Source of the DNA: Aeromicrobium sp. PE09-221
Lineage (GTDB): Bacteria > Actinomycetota > Actinomycetes > Propionibacteriales > Nocardioidaceae
Assembly: GCF_002174305.1 (NCBI RefSeq)
Contig: NZ_MIJB01000008.1
Location: forward strand, 1 to 64,000
Direction: 5' to 3'
Length of the DNA stretch: 64,000 bases
Shown: piece by piece, positions 19,575 to 29,064 of the stretch
Position numbering within the stretch: the first letter of the stretch is position 1
Layout of the letters: the number at the start of each line of letters is the position of its first letter
Translations under genes and position numbers: made by a program
Notes under the pieces: model-generated
Seen by the model: the letters and a program-made list of their open reading frames with translations, nothing else
Databases searched by the model: none
Told to the model about the DNA's origin: nothing

Positions 19575-20996
19575 TCAGCCGAGGGAAGGGCGGCGTGCCG
19601 AGGCGCCGGTCATCTCCTCCACCGCGCGCCCGATCTCCAACAGACGTCGCTCGGTATTCGGGGCGGTGACCAGCTGGATGCCGACCGGCCATCCCTCACG
19701 GGTGAAGCCTGCCGGGATCGATAACCCCGGACACCCGGTGACCGTGATGAAGTACGCCGACCGCATCCAGTCCAGATAGGTCTGCTGCGCCTGTCCGTTG
19801 ATCTCGGCGGGGTACTCCTGATCCGCGCTGAACGGCGGCACCTGGCTGACCGGCATGACGAGCACGTCGACCTCCGTGAAGAACTCGCGCATCCGCAGGG
19901 AGAGCTCGGTGCGCTGATGATAGGCCCGGGCGACATCGGCACCAGTAAGGTCGGCACCGAGGCGGATGTTATCGGCGAGCGAGGCCTTGAAGCTGTCGGG
20001 ATGCTCGGCGAGCATCGCCCCGTAGCTGGCCTGGAAGTGCCAGGCGCGCAGCGTCCGGAAGGTGTCCTCGGCCTCGCTGAGCGAGGGAGCGCGCTCAAGG
20101 ACTTGGGCACCGGCATCCGAGAGCGCACGGGCCTGCGCCTCCACGACCTCGCGCACCTGATGGTCGACCTCGAAGGCACCGTCGAGGTCCACCGAGACGG
20201 CGACCTTCAGACCGGCGAGCCCGATCCGCTGGACCTTCTCGAAGGCCGACCCGGGAGTCTCCTGGCCCACCGGCGAGCGGCCATCGGGCCCGGCCTGCAC
20301 CGAGAGCAGCAGGGCGAGATCGTCAACATTGCGGGCCATCGGGCCCTGCACCGAGGTGGTCTCCCAGGCATTGCCGGTCGGCCACTGCGGCACGCGAGCG
20401 AAGGACGGGCGCAGACCGACGACATTGCAGAAGGAGGCGGGATTGCGCAACGATCCGCCCATGTCGCTGCCATCGGCCAGCGGCACCATGCCGCTCGCGA
20501 GGGCCGCGGCCGAGCCTCCGCTCGACCCGCCGGCCGACCGGGTCGGATCGTAGGGATTCACGGTGGTGCCGAAGATCGGGTTGAAGGTATGCGATCCGGC
20601 CGCCCACTCGGGGACATTGGTCTTGCCGACCGTGACGGCTCCAGCCTTCCGCACGCGCTCGACGACGAGCTCGTCGTGCTCCGGGATGTGATCGGCACGC
20701 AGCACCGAGCCTGAGGTGCTCCGCCATCCACCGACCGCATGGGTGTCCTTGAAGGCGAAGGGCAGGCCGTGCAGGGGACCGACGTCCTCGCCGCGCGCGA
20801 GCTGCTCGTCGGCGCGGGCGGCCTCCTCGCGGGCACGCTCGGGGTCGAGGCTCACGATGGCATTGATCGTGTCATTCGTGGCATCGATGCGCTCGAGGTG
20901 CAGGTCGAGCAGCTCACGGGCGGAGATCCGCTTGGCGCGTACCGCATCGCGCATCTCCCGCGCGGTCGAGTAGTGGTCGATCTCAGCGCTCGTCAT
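19575..20996 (-). CDS. amidase-signature family amidase (candidate malonamate or ureidomalonate amidase)
   Basis: A 473-residue amidase-signature enzyme. The catalytic Lys is in FAFKDTHAVGG, the cis-Ser in SAGGSSGGSAAA and the nucleophilic Ser in SDMGGSLRNPA. The ATG at 20996 has AAGGAG at ideal spacing. The family includes malonamidase E2, which makes malonate from malonamate. In this block, which also has a barbiturase-like enzyme and a carbamoyltransferase, it could release ammonia from malonamate; it could instead be a ureidomalonase or an unrelated amidase. It is 206 bp downstream of coxG on the same strand, with a hairpin between them. Confidence 0.88.
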   Translation of the reverse strand: MTSAEIDHYSTAREMRDAVRAKRISARELLDLHLERIDATNDTINAIVSLDPERAREEAARADEQLARGEDVGPLHGLPFAFKDTHAVGGWRSTSGSVLRADHIPEHDELVVERVRKAGAVTVGKTNVPEWAAGSHTFNPIFGTTVNPYDPTRSAGGSSGGSAAALASGMVPLADGSDMGGSLRNPASFCNVVGLRPSFARVPQWPTGNAWETTSVQGPMARNVDDLALLLSVQAGPDGRSPVGQETPGSAFEKVQRIGLAGLKVAVSVDLDGAFEVDHQVREVVEAQARALSDAGAQVLERAPSLSEAEDTFRTLRAWHFQASYGAMLAEHPDSFKASLADNIRLGADLTGADVARAYHQRTELSLRMREFFTEVDVLVMPVSQVPPFSADQEYPAEINGQAQQTYLDWMRSAYFITVTGCPGLSIPAGFTREGWPVGIQLVTAPNTERRLLEIGRAVEEMTGASARRPSLG

Positions 20997-21090
20997 CTCG
21001 TCTCCTTCGATCCGCGTCCTCGATGAGGCCCGCGAGTGTGGGGACACCTCCCCGCAGGAGCCCAGCTCTCCGCGAGTGGTGCAAATCCGT

Positions 21091-21153
21091 CCGCGAGTGG
21101 TGCACATCCGCCCCGGAAACGGCGTTCCGAGGGCGAATATGCACCACTCGCGG
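21091..21153. terminator. long inverted repeat between coxG and the amidase gene
   Basis: Arms 21091-21113 and 21131-21153 (23 nt, two mismatches; CCGCGAGTGGTGCA core). A partial direct copy of the left arm is at 21071-21090, and a related stretch occurs near 34880, so the sequence is dispersed. It could attenuate transcription between the hydroxylase operon and the amidase. No U-tract. Confidence 0.5.
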
Positions 21154-21202
21154 GATGAGGGGAGTGCCGACCGCAGCCGGACTCCCGAGGCGGGTGAATC
21201 CG

Positions 21203-21859
21203 TCAGCGGCGGCGGGCAGCGATCGCGCCCACCGCGACGCCCAGGAGGGCGATCGCGGCACCGGTCACGACACCCTTGAGGAAGGCATCCGGGCTCGCCG
21301 CCGGAGCCGCCGTCACAAGTCCCGCGGCCACCGGCTGTGCGGCGGTGGTCGTCGCGGCGGCAGGCTGGCTCTCGGCCGTGGCGGCGGCCTCCGGAGCGGC
21401 AGCAGCAGCGCCGACCGGCTCACCGGCCAGCACCTTGTTGACCGATCCGAAGAACTCCTTGGCCATCCGCTTGCTGACCGAGGTGAGCATCCGCTGACCC
21501 ACGCCGCCGATCATGCCGCCGACGATCGCATCCGCCTCGTAGCTGATCTGCGTCTTGCCGTCCTCGGCCGGCTCGAAGCGCACGTCGACATCGACCGAGA
21601 TGGTGCCGGGCGCGCCCGAGCCCTCGGCGTGCATACGCAGCGATTCGTGCGGCTTGAGATCCGAGAGCTGGACGGCTCCCTTGTACGTGCCCTTGATGGA
21701 GGCCACACCCGCCGTGATCACCGCGGAGTAACTGTTCTCACCGGTCTCCTCCAGACGCTCGCACCCGGGGATCGTGCGGACGAGCACCTCGGGCGAGAGC
21801 AGGGCGTCCCACACCTTCTCGACTCCTGCGTCCAGCGTGGCGGTTCCCGCTACCTTCAT
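21203..21859 (-). CDS. coxG: CoxG-like SRPBCC protein, membrane-anchored
   Basis: A 218-residue protein. Residues about 1-145 are a CoxG/SRPBCC domain (VWDALLSPEVLVRTIPGCERLE). An Ala/Pro-rich linker follows, then a C-terminal helix (GVVTGAAIALLGVAVGAIAARRR) that would anchor it in the membrane. In Oligotropha, CoxG is linked to membrane recruitment of CO dehydrogenase. Here it overlaps the molybdenum subunit stop by ATGA, so it probably tethers this hydroxylase to the respiratory chain. Confidence 0.9.
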   Translation of the reverse strand: MKVAGTATLDAGVEKVWDALLSPEVLVRTIPGCERLEETGENSYSAVITAGVASIKGTYKGAVQLSDLKPHESLRMHAEGSGAPGTISVDVDVRFEPAEDGKTQISYEADAIVGGMIGGVGQRMLTSVSKRMAKEFFGSVNKVLAGEPVGAAAAAPEAAATAESQPAAATTTAAQPVAAGLVTAAPAASPDAFLKGVVTGAAIALLGVAVGAIAARRR

Positions 21860-24261
21860 GTGTTCGTCCTTTCGGTCGCTGTGTCAGTGGCCTTCGAGAG
21901 CCGCAGGGCATACAGCTCCGAAGGCGAGATCGGCATCGAGGTGATCGTGAAATTCTCTGCATCCTCGATGGCGGACGCGAACGCGGCTGCCCCCGGGATG
22001 ACCCCGGCCTCACCCGCGCCTTTGAGTCCCAGCGGATTCAGCGGCGACGGTGTCTCGAGATGGTCGATCTCGATGCTCTCGGGGACCTCCGTCACATAGG
22101 GCATGAGGAAGTCCATGAATGAGGCATTCTGCAGCTGGCCGGTCTCGTCATAAGCCATGCGCTCATAGAGCGCACCGCCGACACCCTGTGCCACTCCACC
22201 GTGCACCTGCCCCTCGACGATCCGCGGGTTGATGAGCGTGCCACAGTCGTGGACGACCGCGTACTTGAGGATCGAGACCTCCGCGGTCTCCGGGTCGGTC
22301 TCGACGATCACGATGTGGATGCCGCTGGCGAAGGTCGAGCGCATCGGCGAGTAGTAGTCCTTGCCCTCCAGACCCGGCTCGTCGTCCTCGGCGACCGGTG
22401 GCTTGGTAGGATCGCCGACCGCGAACTGGGTGGCCGCACGGGACGCCTCGTCGAAGGCATAGCGCAACGGATTCGAGAGCACCGCGAGCGTGCCGAGGGC
22501 GATCTGGCTCGCCGGCGCGCCCTTGACCCGCACGATGCCGTCGACGATCTCGAGGTCGTCGACGTCGACCTCCAGGGCATCGGCCGCGAGGCGCAGGGCC
22601 TTGGCCTTCGCCGCACGGGCCGCCAAGGCGACAGCCGATCCGCTCATGACGGCGGCGCGCGATGCGAACGTGCCCACCGAGTACGGCGAGCGCCGCGTGT
22701 CCCCGGTGACGACCTGGATGTCCTCGAAGCGCACGCCGAGCTCATCGGCCACGATCTGCGCGAACGCGGTCTCATGTCCCTGGCCCTGCGTCGTGAGGCC
22801 GGTCGAGACCTTGACCTTGCCGCTCGTCTCGATCTGCACGTGGCCGCCCTCATAGGGGCCGACGCCGGTGCCTTCGACGTAACAGGCGATACCGATGCCG
22901 ACCTTACGGCCCTCGGCACGTGCTTCATCGCGCACCTTCTCGAACTCGTCCCAGTCGACGAGGGCTTTGGCCTTGCGCATCATCTCGGGATAGTTGCCCG
23001 AGTCGTAGATGAGCGGCCGACCGTCCTGGAAGGATAGCTCGCCGTGGGCGTAGGGGAACTCATCGGGCTGAATGAAGTTGACCTCGCGCACCTCGGTGCG
23101 GTCCTTGCCGAGGTAGGCGGCGATGGCGTCCATCGTCCGCTCCATCGCGAAGACGCCCTGCGGACGTCCGGCACCGCGGTACGGCGTCACGATGACCGTA
23201 TTGGTGTACAGGCTCTGGAACACCACGCGGTAGCTGGGGAGCTTGTAGGGGCCGATCAGCTGGGTCGAGGTGATGATCGGCACGATCAGGCCGTAGGGCG
23301 TGTAGGCGCCGTTGTCGTGCCAGAACTGCACCGACAGCCCGAGGATGCGTCCATCGTCATCGAAACCGACATCGATGTGCTGCTGCTGACCGCGCTCATG
23401 GGCCGAGGAGATGAAGTGCTCCCGACGGTCCTCGGTGAACTTGACCGGACGTCCGAGGACCTTGGCGGCCATGGGCACCAGGACTTCTTCGGGCCACGGA
23501 TGCACGATCTTGACTCCGAAGCCACCGCCCACATCGGGCGTGATGACATCGACCTGGCTCAGATCCAGTCCGAGCTTGGTGGCCACCGCGGCACGGACGC
23601 CGGTGGACGTCTGCGTCGACGACCAGACGCTCATGCGCTTCAGATCGGGATCCCAGCGTGCGACGGTGCCGCGTCCCTCCATCGGCATGCAGGCGCTGCG
23701 CTCGATCTCGAGGTCGAAGGTCAGCCGGTGCGGGGCGCCGCCGATATCGGCCTCGGGGTCGCCGAAGGACTGCTCCATCGTGGCGGCCACATTGCCCGGC
23801 ACATCGTCGTGCACGAGATTCTCAGCGGCACGCGCGGCGTCGATGCCGACGACCGGGGGCAGGAACTCGTACTGCACCTCGATCAGGCCGACGGCGTCCT
23901 CGGCGAGATAGCGGTTGTCGGCGATGACGATCGCGATCGCCTCCCCGACGTAGTTGACCTCGTCCTTGGCGAGCGCGTACTGCGTACGGCCGTGGGTCAG
24001 ATTGGGGTGCGGGATGAGCAGCGGCAGCGGCTCGGCCAGCGCACCCTCGAGGTCCTCGTAGGTGTAGACGGCGTGCACGCCGGCGACATCGAGCACCGCG
24101 TCGACATCGATGGAGACGATGCGCGCGTGGGCATGCGGGCTGCGCAGCACCGCCATCTCCAGGGCCTCGGGGGCGAGGTCATCGGCGTAGCGGCCCCGGC
24201 CGGTGACGAGCCGATCGTCCTCGACGCGGGCGACCGGCTCGCCCATCATCTTGGTGGTCAT
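21856..24261 (-). CDS. molybdenum hydroxylase large subunit (MoCo-binding)
   Basis: An 801-residue xanthine dehydrogenase/CO dehydrogenase-family catalytic subunit. The N-terminal hammerhead domain (about 20-125) is followed by the MoCo-binding region with DVGGGFGVK, PYRGAGRPQG (about 357-366) and the active-site Glu in LKGAGEAGV (about 749). PYRGAGR replaces the AYRCSFR loop of true CO dehydrogenase, so CO oxidation is unlikely. The start at 24261 overlaps the iron-sulfur subunit stop. With a uracil-type permease in the same operon and a barbiturase-like enzyme nearby, hydroxylation of uracil or thymine at the ring is a reasonable guess; purines, nicotinate or other N-heterocycles remain possible. 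Confidence 0.9.
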   Translation of the reverse strand: MTTKMMGEPVARVEDDRLVTGRGRYADDLAPEALEMAVLRSPHAHARIVSIDVDAVLDVAGVHAVYTYEDLEGALAEPLPLLIPHPNLTHGRTQYALAKDEVNYVGEAIAIVIADNRYLAEDAVGLIEVQYEFLPPVVGIDAARAAENLVHDDVPGNVAATMEQSFGDPEADIGGAPHRLTFDLEIERSACMPMEGRGTVARWDPDLKRMSVWSSTQTSTGVRAAVATKLGLDLSQVDVITPDVGGGFGVKIVHPWPEEVLVPMAAKVLGRPVKFTEDRREHFISSAHERGQQQHIDVGFDDDGRILGLSVQFWHDNGAYTPYGLIVPIITSTQLIGPYKLPSYRVVFQSLYTNTVIVTPYRGAGRPQGVFAMERTMDAIAAYLGKDRTEVREVNFIQPDEFPYAHGELSFQDGRPLIYDSGNYPEMMRKAKALVDWDEFEKVRDEARAEGRKVGIGIACYVEGTGVGPYEGGHVQIETSGKVKVSTGLTTQGQGHETAFAQIVADELGVRFEDIQVVTGDTRRSPYSVGTFASRAAVMSGSAVALAARAAKAKALRLAADALEVDVDDLEIVDGIVRVKGAPASQIALGTLAVLSNPLRYAFDEASRAATQFAVGDPTKPPVAEDDEPGLEGKDYYSPMRSTFASGIHIVIVETDPETAEVSILKYAVVHDCGTLINPRIVEGQVHGGVAQGVGGALYERMAYDETGQLQNASFMDFLMPYVTEVPESIEIDHLETPSPLNPLGLKGAGEAGVIPGAAAFASAIEDAENFTITSMPISPSELYALRLSKATDTATERTNT

Positions 24262-24794
24262 CGGCCCTGCTCCTCCCCGTCCCCGTTCTGGGCGTCCTCG
24301 CGCTGGATCTCCGCGGCGCGGAGCACCGAGGCGACGATATTCTGGTAACCGGTGCAGCGACACAGATTGCCCGAGATCATGTCGCGGGCCTCGGCGCGGT
24401 CCGGATCGGGGTTCTCGGCGATGCCGGCGGTGATCGTGGTGATGAAGCCGGGCGTGCAGAATCCGCACTGCAGGCCGTGACAGTCCTTGAAGGCCTGCTG
24501 GACCGGGCCGAGCGAGCCATCGGGGCGGGTGAGTCCCTCGACGGTGGTGAGCTCGTAGTCCTGCGCGGAGACGGCGAACATCAGGCACGAACGCATCGGC
24601 TGACCGTCGACGAGGATCGTGCAGGCGCCGCAGACCCCGTGCTCGCAGCCGACGTGTGTGCCGGTGAGGCCGAGGTCGTGGCGGAGGGCATCGCTGAGGA
24701 GCCGGCGCGGCGGCACCTGGGCCTCGTGCGTGACACCGTTCACCCGCAGGCGGATCGTCTCTACGGGTTCGGCGGTGGTGGGGGACATGGTCAT
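24258..24794 (-). CDS. molybdenum hydroxylase [2Fe-2S] subunit
   Basis: A 178-residue iron-sulfur subunit. Plant-type cluster ligands are C50, C55, C58 and C70; the second cluster uses C110, C113, C145 and C147 (CGFC, CRC). It passes electrons from molybdopterin to FAD. Both ends overlap neighbours by ATGA, giving tight coupling FAD - FeS - Mo - CoxG. The acidic C-terminal tail (about 165-178) is longer than the minimal fold. Confidence 0.95.
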   Translation of the reverse strand: MTMSPTTAEPVETIRLRVNGVTHEAQVPPRRLLSDALRHDLGLTGTHVGCEHGVCGACTILVDGQPMRSCLMFAVSAQDYELTTVEGLTRPDGSLGPVQQAFKDCHGLQCGFCTPGFITTITAGIAENPDPDRAEARDMISGNLCRCTGYQNIVASVLRAAEIQREDAQNGDGEEQGR

Positions 24795-25675
24795 GCGGTC
24801 ACCTCCTGGAAGAGTCGGGCCTTCGCATCGGCGTGCGCCGCGGTGATCACGCGTGCCGTGAGCGTCCGGGCGAGTTGCGCCCGGTACTCCGCGCTGGCAT
24901 GGATGTCGCCCTCGGGCTCGAGCTGTTCGAGCGCCTTCTCACCGGCGGCGACCAGCGATGAGGCATCGATGCCGTCGGGGAAGCACTCGGTGAGGTCGAC
25001 GACGATCGGCGTCTCGGTGACCGAGATGTATCCGGCGCGGACGCTCTCGATCCCCCCGTCCTCGGTGAGGCCGAGGACCACGCCGAGACCGCAGAGGGCG
25101 TAGTCCCCGTGGCGGCGGGCGATCTCGTCGAAGGCGATGCCGTGCCGCGCCGGGAGCGCGGGGACGAAGGCCTCGACCGCGATCTCGCCGCTCTCGAGCG
25201 CCGTCTCGAGGGGACCGATGAAGAGATCGTCCGCGGCGATCTCGCGCCGTCCCTCCGTCGACGCCACCGTGAGGGTGCCACCGAGCAGGGTGAGGACGAC
25301 CGGCATCTCACCCGAGGCATCGGCATGGACGATCGAGCCCACGGTGGTTCCGCGATTGCGGATGGTGGCGTGTGCGACGTGGCTGAGCGCCGCGTGCAGC
25401 ATGGGCTGGACTCGGCGCGCCTCCTCGTGCGCGTGGAGCTCGGCGTGGCGGGCGAGGGCGCCGAAGCGCACCCCCGCCTCGCTCGCCTCGATGAAGGAGA
25501 GTTCCCCGATGCCGTTGATGTCGATGAGCTCGGACACGGTGGTCAGCCGCATCGACATCAACGGGATGAGGCTCTGTCCTCCCGCGAGGATCTTCGCCCC
25601 GGGGTTCGCGGCATACGCCGCGAGGGCCTCGGAGAGCTCGGTGGGTCGCTGGAAGGTGAATGCGGCAGGTTTCAC
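24791..25675 (-). CDS. molybdenum hydroxylase FAD subunit
   Basis: A 294-residue CoxM-like flavoprotein. ILAGGQSLIPLMSMRL and TTVGSIVHADASGEMP are the FAD pyrophosphate-binding motifs. It overlaps the permease stop (25672) and the FeS subunit start by ATGA. It takes electrons from the [2Fe-2S] clusters and hands them to the final acceptor. Confidence 0.94.
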   Translation of the reverse strand: MKPAAFTFQRPTELSEALAAYAANPGAKILAGGQSLIPLMSMRLTTVSELIDINGIGELSFIEASEAGVRFGALARHAELHAHEEARRVQPMLHAALSHVAHATIRNRGTTVGSIVHADASGEMPVVLTLLGGTLTVASTEGRREIAADDLFIGPLETALESGEIAVEAFVPALPARHGIAFDEIARRHGDYALCGLGVVLGLTEDGGIESVRAGYISVTETPIVVDLTECFPDGIDASSLVAAGEKALEQLEPEGDIHASAEYRAQLARTLTARVITAAHADAKARLFQEVTA

Positions 25676-27048
25676 GTGAACGTCGGATCCGTCTTGTCGT
25701 CGTCGCTGTTCTCGAGGGCCTTTTCCTTGCCCTTGACCAGGTGGTACATGATCACCAGCAGCAGGGTGCCGAAGGCGATACCGCTGAGCTGGAAATCGTC
25801 GGTGATATTCAAAGTCACGTCACCGATACCGGCCACCAGACCGGCGGCCAACGGCACCATGTTGACCGGGTTGCCGAAGTTGACTCCGTTGTCCACCCAG
25901 ATCTTGGCGCCGATGAGACCGATCATGCCGTACAGGACGACCGTCACGCCGCCCAGCACGCCGCCAGGGATGGCGTTGATGATCACACCGAACTTGGGGC
26001 ACAGGCCGAGGATGATCGCGAAGGCCGCGGCGAACCAGTAGGCCGCCGTCGAGTAGATCCGCGTCGCGGACATAACGCCCATGTTCTCGGCATACGTCGT
26101 GGTCGGTGACCCGCCGAAGGAGCTCGCCAGCGCGGTGGCGAGGCCGTCCGCACCAAGGGCGCGGCCCATGTAGGGGTCCAGGTCGTGTCCGGTCATGTCG
26201 GCGATGCCGCGGACGTGACCGGTGTTCTCGGCGATGAGGGCGATGACGCCCGGGAGGACGAGCAGCGTGAATGTCAGCGAGAAGCTGGGCCCGTGCACTG
26301 CGGAGACGCCGTCGGCCAGGGTGCCGCTCGGCAGGCCGAACCAGGCGGCATCGCCGATGCCGCTGAAGTCGACGCGGTCGGCGGTCTCACCGCTGACACC
26401 CGACGTGACCGGTCCCGCGGTCATATCGAGGACCCACGACAGCAGGAAGCCGAAGACCAGGCTCAGGAAGACGGCGATGCGCGCCCAGAAGCCGGGCAGC
26501 AGGACCGCGCCCAGCATGAGGAAGGCAGCGGTCGCGAGCGCGACCCACTGATCCTCGGGCCAGTAGATGCCCGCCACGACGGGAGCGAGGTTGAAGCCGA
26601 TGAGCATGACCACCGCGCCGGTGACGGCGGGCGGCAGCACCCTCTTGAGCATGCCCGGGCCGGCGAAGTGCACGCCGATGCCGACGGCCAACAGCACCAG
26701 ACCGGCGACCATGATCGCGCCGGTGACATCGGCCGAGTCGCCGCCCTGGCCGCGGATCGCGGCGACCGCGCCCACGAAGGCCGCGGAGGTTCCGAGATAG
26801 CTCGGCACCCAGTTCTTGACGATGACCAGGAAGAGCATCGTGCAGATGCCCGAGAAGAGGATCGCGAGGTTCGGGTCGAGCCCCATGACGACCGGGAAGA
26901 CGAAGGTCGCGCCGAACATGGCGACGACGTGCTGGACGCCGATACCCGCGGTGCGGCCCCAGCTCATCCGCTCATGTGGCCCGACCGCCTTGCCCGGCGG
27001 CGGCGTTTTGCCGTCGTAGACGACCTTCCAACTGAACATGCCCGACAT
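25672..27048 (-). CDS. NCS2 nucleobase permease, UraA/RutG uracil type
   Basis: A 458-residue nucleobase/cation symporter-2 protein with 12-14 membrane segments. The first helix holds QHVVAMFGATFVFP; AENTGHVRGIADM and TTTYAENMGVMSATRIYS match the uracil permease pattern with its Glu residues, whereas xanthine/urate permeases carry a QNxG-type motif. It is the first gene of the molybdenum hydroxylase operon and overlaps the FAD subunit by ATGA. It therefore probably imports the hydroxylase substrate, most likely uracil, thymine or a related pyrimidine. Confidence 0.88.
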   Translation of the reverse strand: MSGMFSWKVVYDGKTPPPGKAVGPHERMSWGRTAGIGVQHVVAMFGATFVFPVVMGLDPNLAILFSGICTMLFLVIVKNWVPSYLGTSAAFVGAVAAIRGQGGDSADVTGAIMVAGLVLLAVGIGVHFAGPGMLKRVLPPAVTGAVVMLIGFNLAPVVAGIYWPEDQWVALATAAFLMLGAVLLPGFWARIAVFLSLVFGFLLSWVLDMTAGPVTSGVSGETADRVDFSGIGDAAWFGLPSGTLADGVSAVHGPSFSLTFTLLVLPGVIALIAENTGHVRGIADMTGHDLDPYMGRALGADGLATALASSFGGSPTTTYAENMGVMSATRIYSTAAYWFAAAFAIILGLCPKFGVIINAIPGGVLGGVTVVLYGMIGLIGAKIWVDNGVNFGNPVNMVPLAAGLVAGIGDVTLNITDDFQLSGIAFGTLLLVIMYHLVKGKEKALENSDDDKTDPTFT

Positions 27049-27276
27049 GTGTTCTCCTCACACCCGTCGATACCACCCGGTGAAGCCCCGATTGAGCGAT
27101 CCTAGTGCGCTGCATCACAGGACCTCATGAGCGACATGTGCCGAACAATCGCCCCGATCACTGTCACTTGATTGTCCCCTTCTCGCGCCGCATCGTGTTA
27201 CCGACCGGCGATGTCATCTGGCGGTAACGCCTGCGACACCGGGCCGAATCACCGGGCTGTCCCTGCTCGTGGGTGT
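27049..27276 (-). promoter_or_regulatory. candidate promoter region of the permease/hydroxylase operon
   Basis: Read on the minus strand, TAGGAT at 27104-27099, about 50 bp before the permease ATG, resembles an actinobacterial -10 box. GTTACCG and CGGTAAC at 27197-27203 and 27222-27228 form an inverted repeat 18 bp apart, a possible operator about 150 bp upstream. PucR is encoded next door. None of this is tested. Confidence 0.3.
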
Positions 27277-29001
27277 TCAGCGCTTGATCTCACGTACCTG
27301 CAGCGCGACCGCCAGGTTCAGCCGTAGATTCGCGTCCCCCGTGAAGGGCCCGAGGATCTGCTCGAGCTTGCCGATCCGGTAGCGCATCGTGTTGTAGTGC
27401 ACGAACTGCACGCGCGAGGCCTCGGCCACGTTGAGATTGTTCTCCAACAGCACGCGCAAGGTCTCGCGGAGCTCCTCGGCGTCCGGGGTCTCGTCATTGA
27501 GTTCGCCGAGCACATCCTGCGCGAAACCGGTCAACTCGCTGCGGTCCGGGATCAGGCCGATCAGCCGGTGCACGCCGAGGTCGTCGAAGTGGAAGGTGCT
27601 GCTGCCTCCGGTGAAGCGTCGGCCGACCTCCGTCGCCCGTCGCGCCTGCTGATAGGCATCGGGGAACCCTTCGACACCGTGCACGAGACGACTCGTGCCG
27701 ACCGAGAAGGGCCGTCGTCCACCGCCGCGATCCCCCGCGACCGCGCGCACCAGCCGCGCGACCAGCTCCCGCAGCGCCGCGACCGCGGCCTCCGGGTCGT
27801 CGCGCAGGCTCTCCGGAGCCGGGACGATGGTCACCACCTCCTCGGAGAAGTCCGCGGTGGGCGCCATCGGCACATAACCGCCGAGCACCTGCTCCCAGGC
27901 GGCGAAGAACCGCTCCTGCCAGGATCGGCGCACCCGGGCCGGCGGACGCTCGGACGCATCGAGCGGCGGGTCGAGCTCGGCGGTCACCACGATCGCCGGG
28001 AAGTCGATCCGCCAGCCGAGGGTCGAGGCATGGTCGAGCACATGCTCGACATCCCCGGCGCGCCCGGCCAGCACATCGCGCAGGAAGTCACCCCGGTACT
28101 TGCTCTCGACCGCGTTCAGTGCCTGCTGCTGCGTCACCAGCAGCGCGGCGACCGTCGAGGCACGCTGGAGGGCATTGAGATCGTCCTGGGCGATCTTGCG
28201 GGTGGGGTGATAGGCCACGAGACGCGCCAGATCGCTGCTCCCCGCCACGATCGGCTGCACGAGCACCTGTCCGTCGCCGAGATCCATCGGCTGGAGGCGC
28301 GGGCGCTCCACCCGGAATCGCCCGGTGGGATCGAAGAGCTCGGCATCGTGCAGAGCCTGGCGCATCCGGTCATCGATGGCCCCGACCTTCTCGCGCCCGT
28401 CGATCGAGGTGATGAGGACGCCGATGCCGAGCACGTCGGCGATCCTGCTCGCGACATCCTGCAGTCCCGCCCCTTCGAGCACAAGGCCCTCCAGGGCGGC
28501 GTGCAGGGCATCGGTGCGGTGCAGGACATCCGCCTGGACATCAGTGAGGCGGACGTGCACCTCCTCCAGCAGGTCGTCGAAGGCCGCGTGCGGCGCCAAC
28601 CCCAGGATCGGGAAGCCCCGCTTGTCAGCGAACTCCAAGACCTCGTCGGGCACATCGGTCAGGAAACGCCCGACCTTGATGCCGAGAGCGGCGACGTCCA
28701 GCTCGTCGAGTCGGCGTACCAGGTCGACGAAGCGCGAGTGCCGTTCGTCATCGTGCGCGTCGAGGTCGACCAGCGGGTAGCCGCTCGTGACCAGGAGGGC
28801 GTGCGGTCGCACCCATTCGACGATGTCGGGCACCTCCATGACGTTGAGGCGCGTGACCACGCGATCCAGCCCGCGGCTGCCCGCTAGGACCGTCGTTCCA
28901 GCGAGTGCATCCACCTTGAGCACCTCACGCAGGGGGACGCGATAGGCATGTTTCATCAAAGTCTGGGTAGCTCTGGGCTGATCCTTGGCAACTTCTGACA
29001 T
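27277..29001 (-). CDS. PucR-family transcriptional regulator
   Basis: A 574-residue regulator. The N-terminal PucR domain (about 25-145; LAGSRGLDRVVTRLNVMEVPD) is followed by a GGDEF-like linker domain and a C-terminal PucR helix-turn-helix (about 505-565; NVAEASRVQFVHYNTMRYRI). PucR proteins control purine, allantoin and other nitrogen-compound catabolism. The gene is divergent from the leader-allHFG operon and 228 bp from the permease operon, so it is the likely local activator of both. The start at 29001 is chosen to exclude codons lying in the divergent promoter; an ATG at 28956 is an alternative. Confidence 0.88.
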   Translation of the reverse strand: MSEVAKDQPRATQTLMKHAYRVPLREVLKVDALAGTTVLAGSRGLDRVVTRLNVMEVPDIVEWVRPHALLVTSGYPLVDLDAHDDERHSRFVDLVRRLDELDVAALGIKVGRFLTDVPDEVLEFADKRGFPILGLAPHAAFDDLLEEVHVRLTDVQADVLHRTDALHAALEGLVLEGAGLQDVASRIADVLGIGVLITSIDGREKVGAIDDRMRQALHDAELFDPTGRFRVERPRLQPMDLGDGQVLVQPIVAGSSDLARLVAYHPTRKIAQDDLNALQRASTVAALLVTQQQALNAVESKYRGDFLRDVLAGRAGDVEHVLDHASTLGWRIDFPAIVVTAELDPPLDASERPPARVRRSWQERFFAAWEQVLGGYVPMAPTADFSEEVVTIVPAPESLRDDPEAAVAALRELVARLVRAVAGDRGGGRRPFSVGTSRLVHGVEGFPDAYQQARRATEVGRRFTGGSSTFHFDDLGVHRLIGLIPDRSELTGFAQDVLGELNDETPDAEELRETLRVLLENNLNVAEASRVQFVHYNTMRYRIGKLEQILGPFTGDANLRLNLAVALQVREIKR

Positions 29002-29064
29002 CGGCTCAGCGTAACAGCACCGACTAGGGTCCGAAAGACGCCTCATTTCTACCCTGGGAGATCC

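Noticed and set aside
21856..25675. CO dehydrogenase (coxMSL)
   Set aside because: The subunit order and CoxG/D/E/F partners fit, but the active-site loop is PYRGAGR and not the CO dehydrogenase AYRCSFR, and the operon starts with a nucleobase permease.
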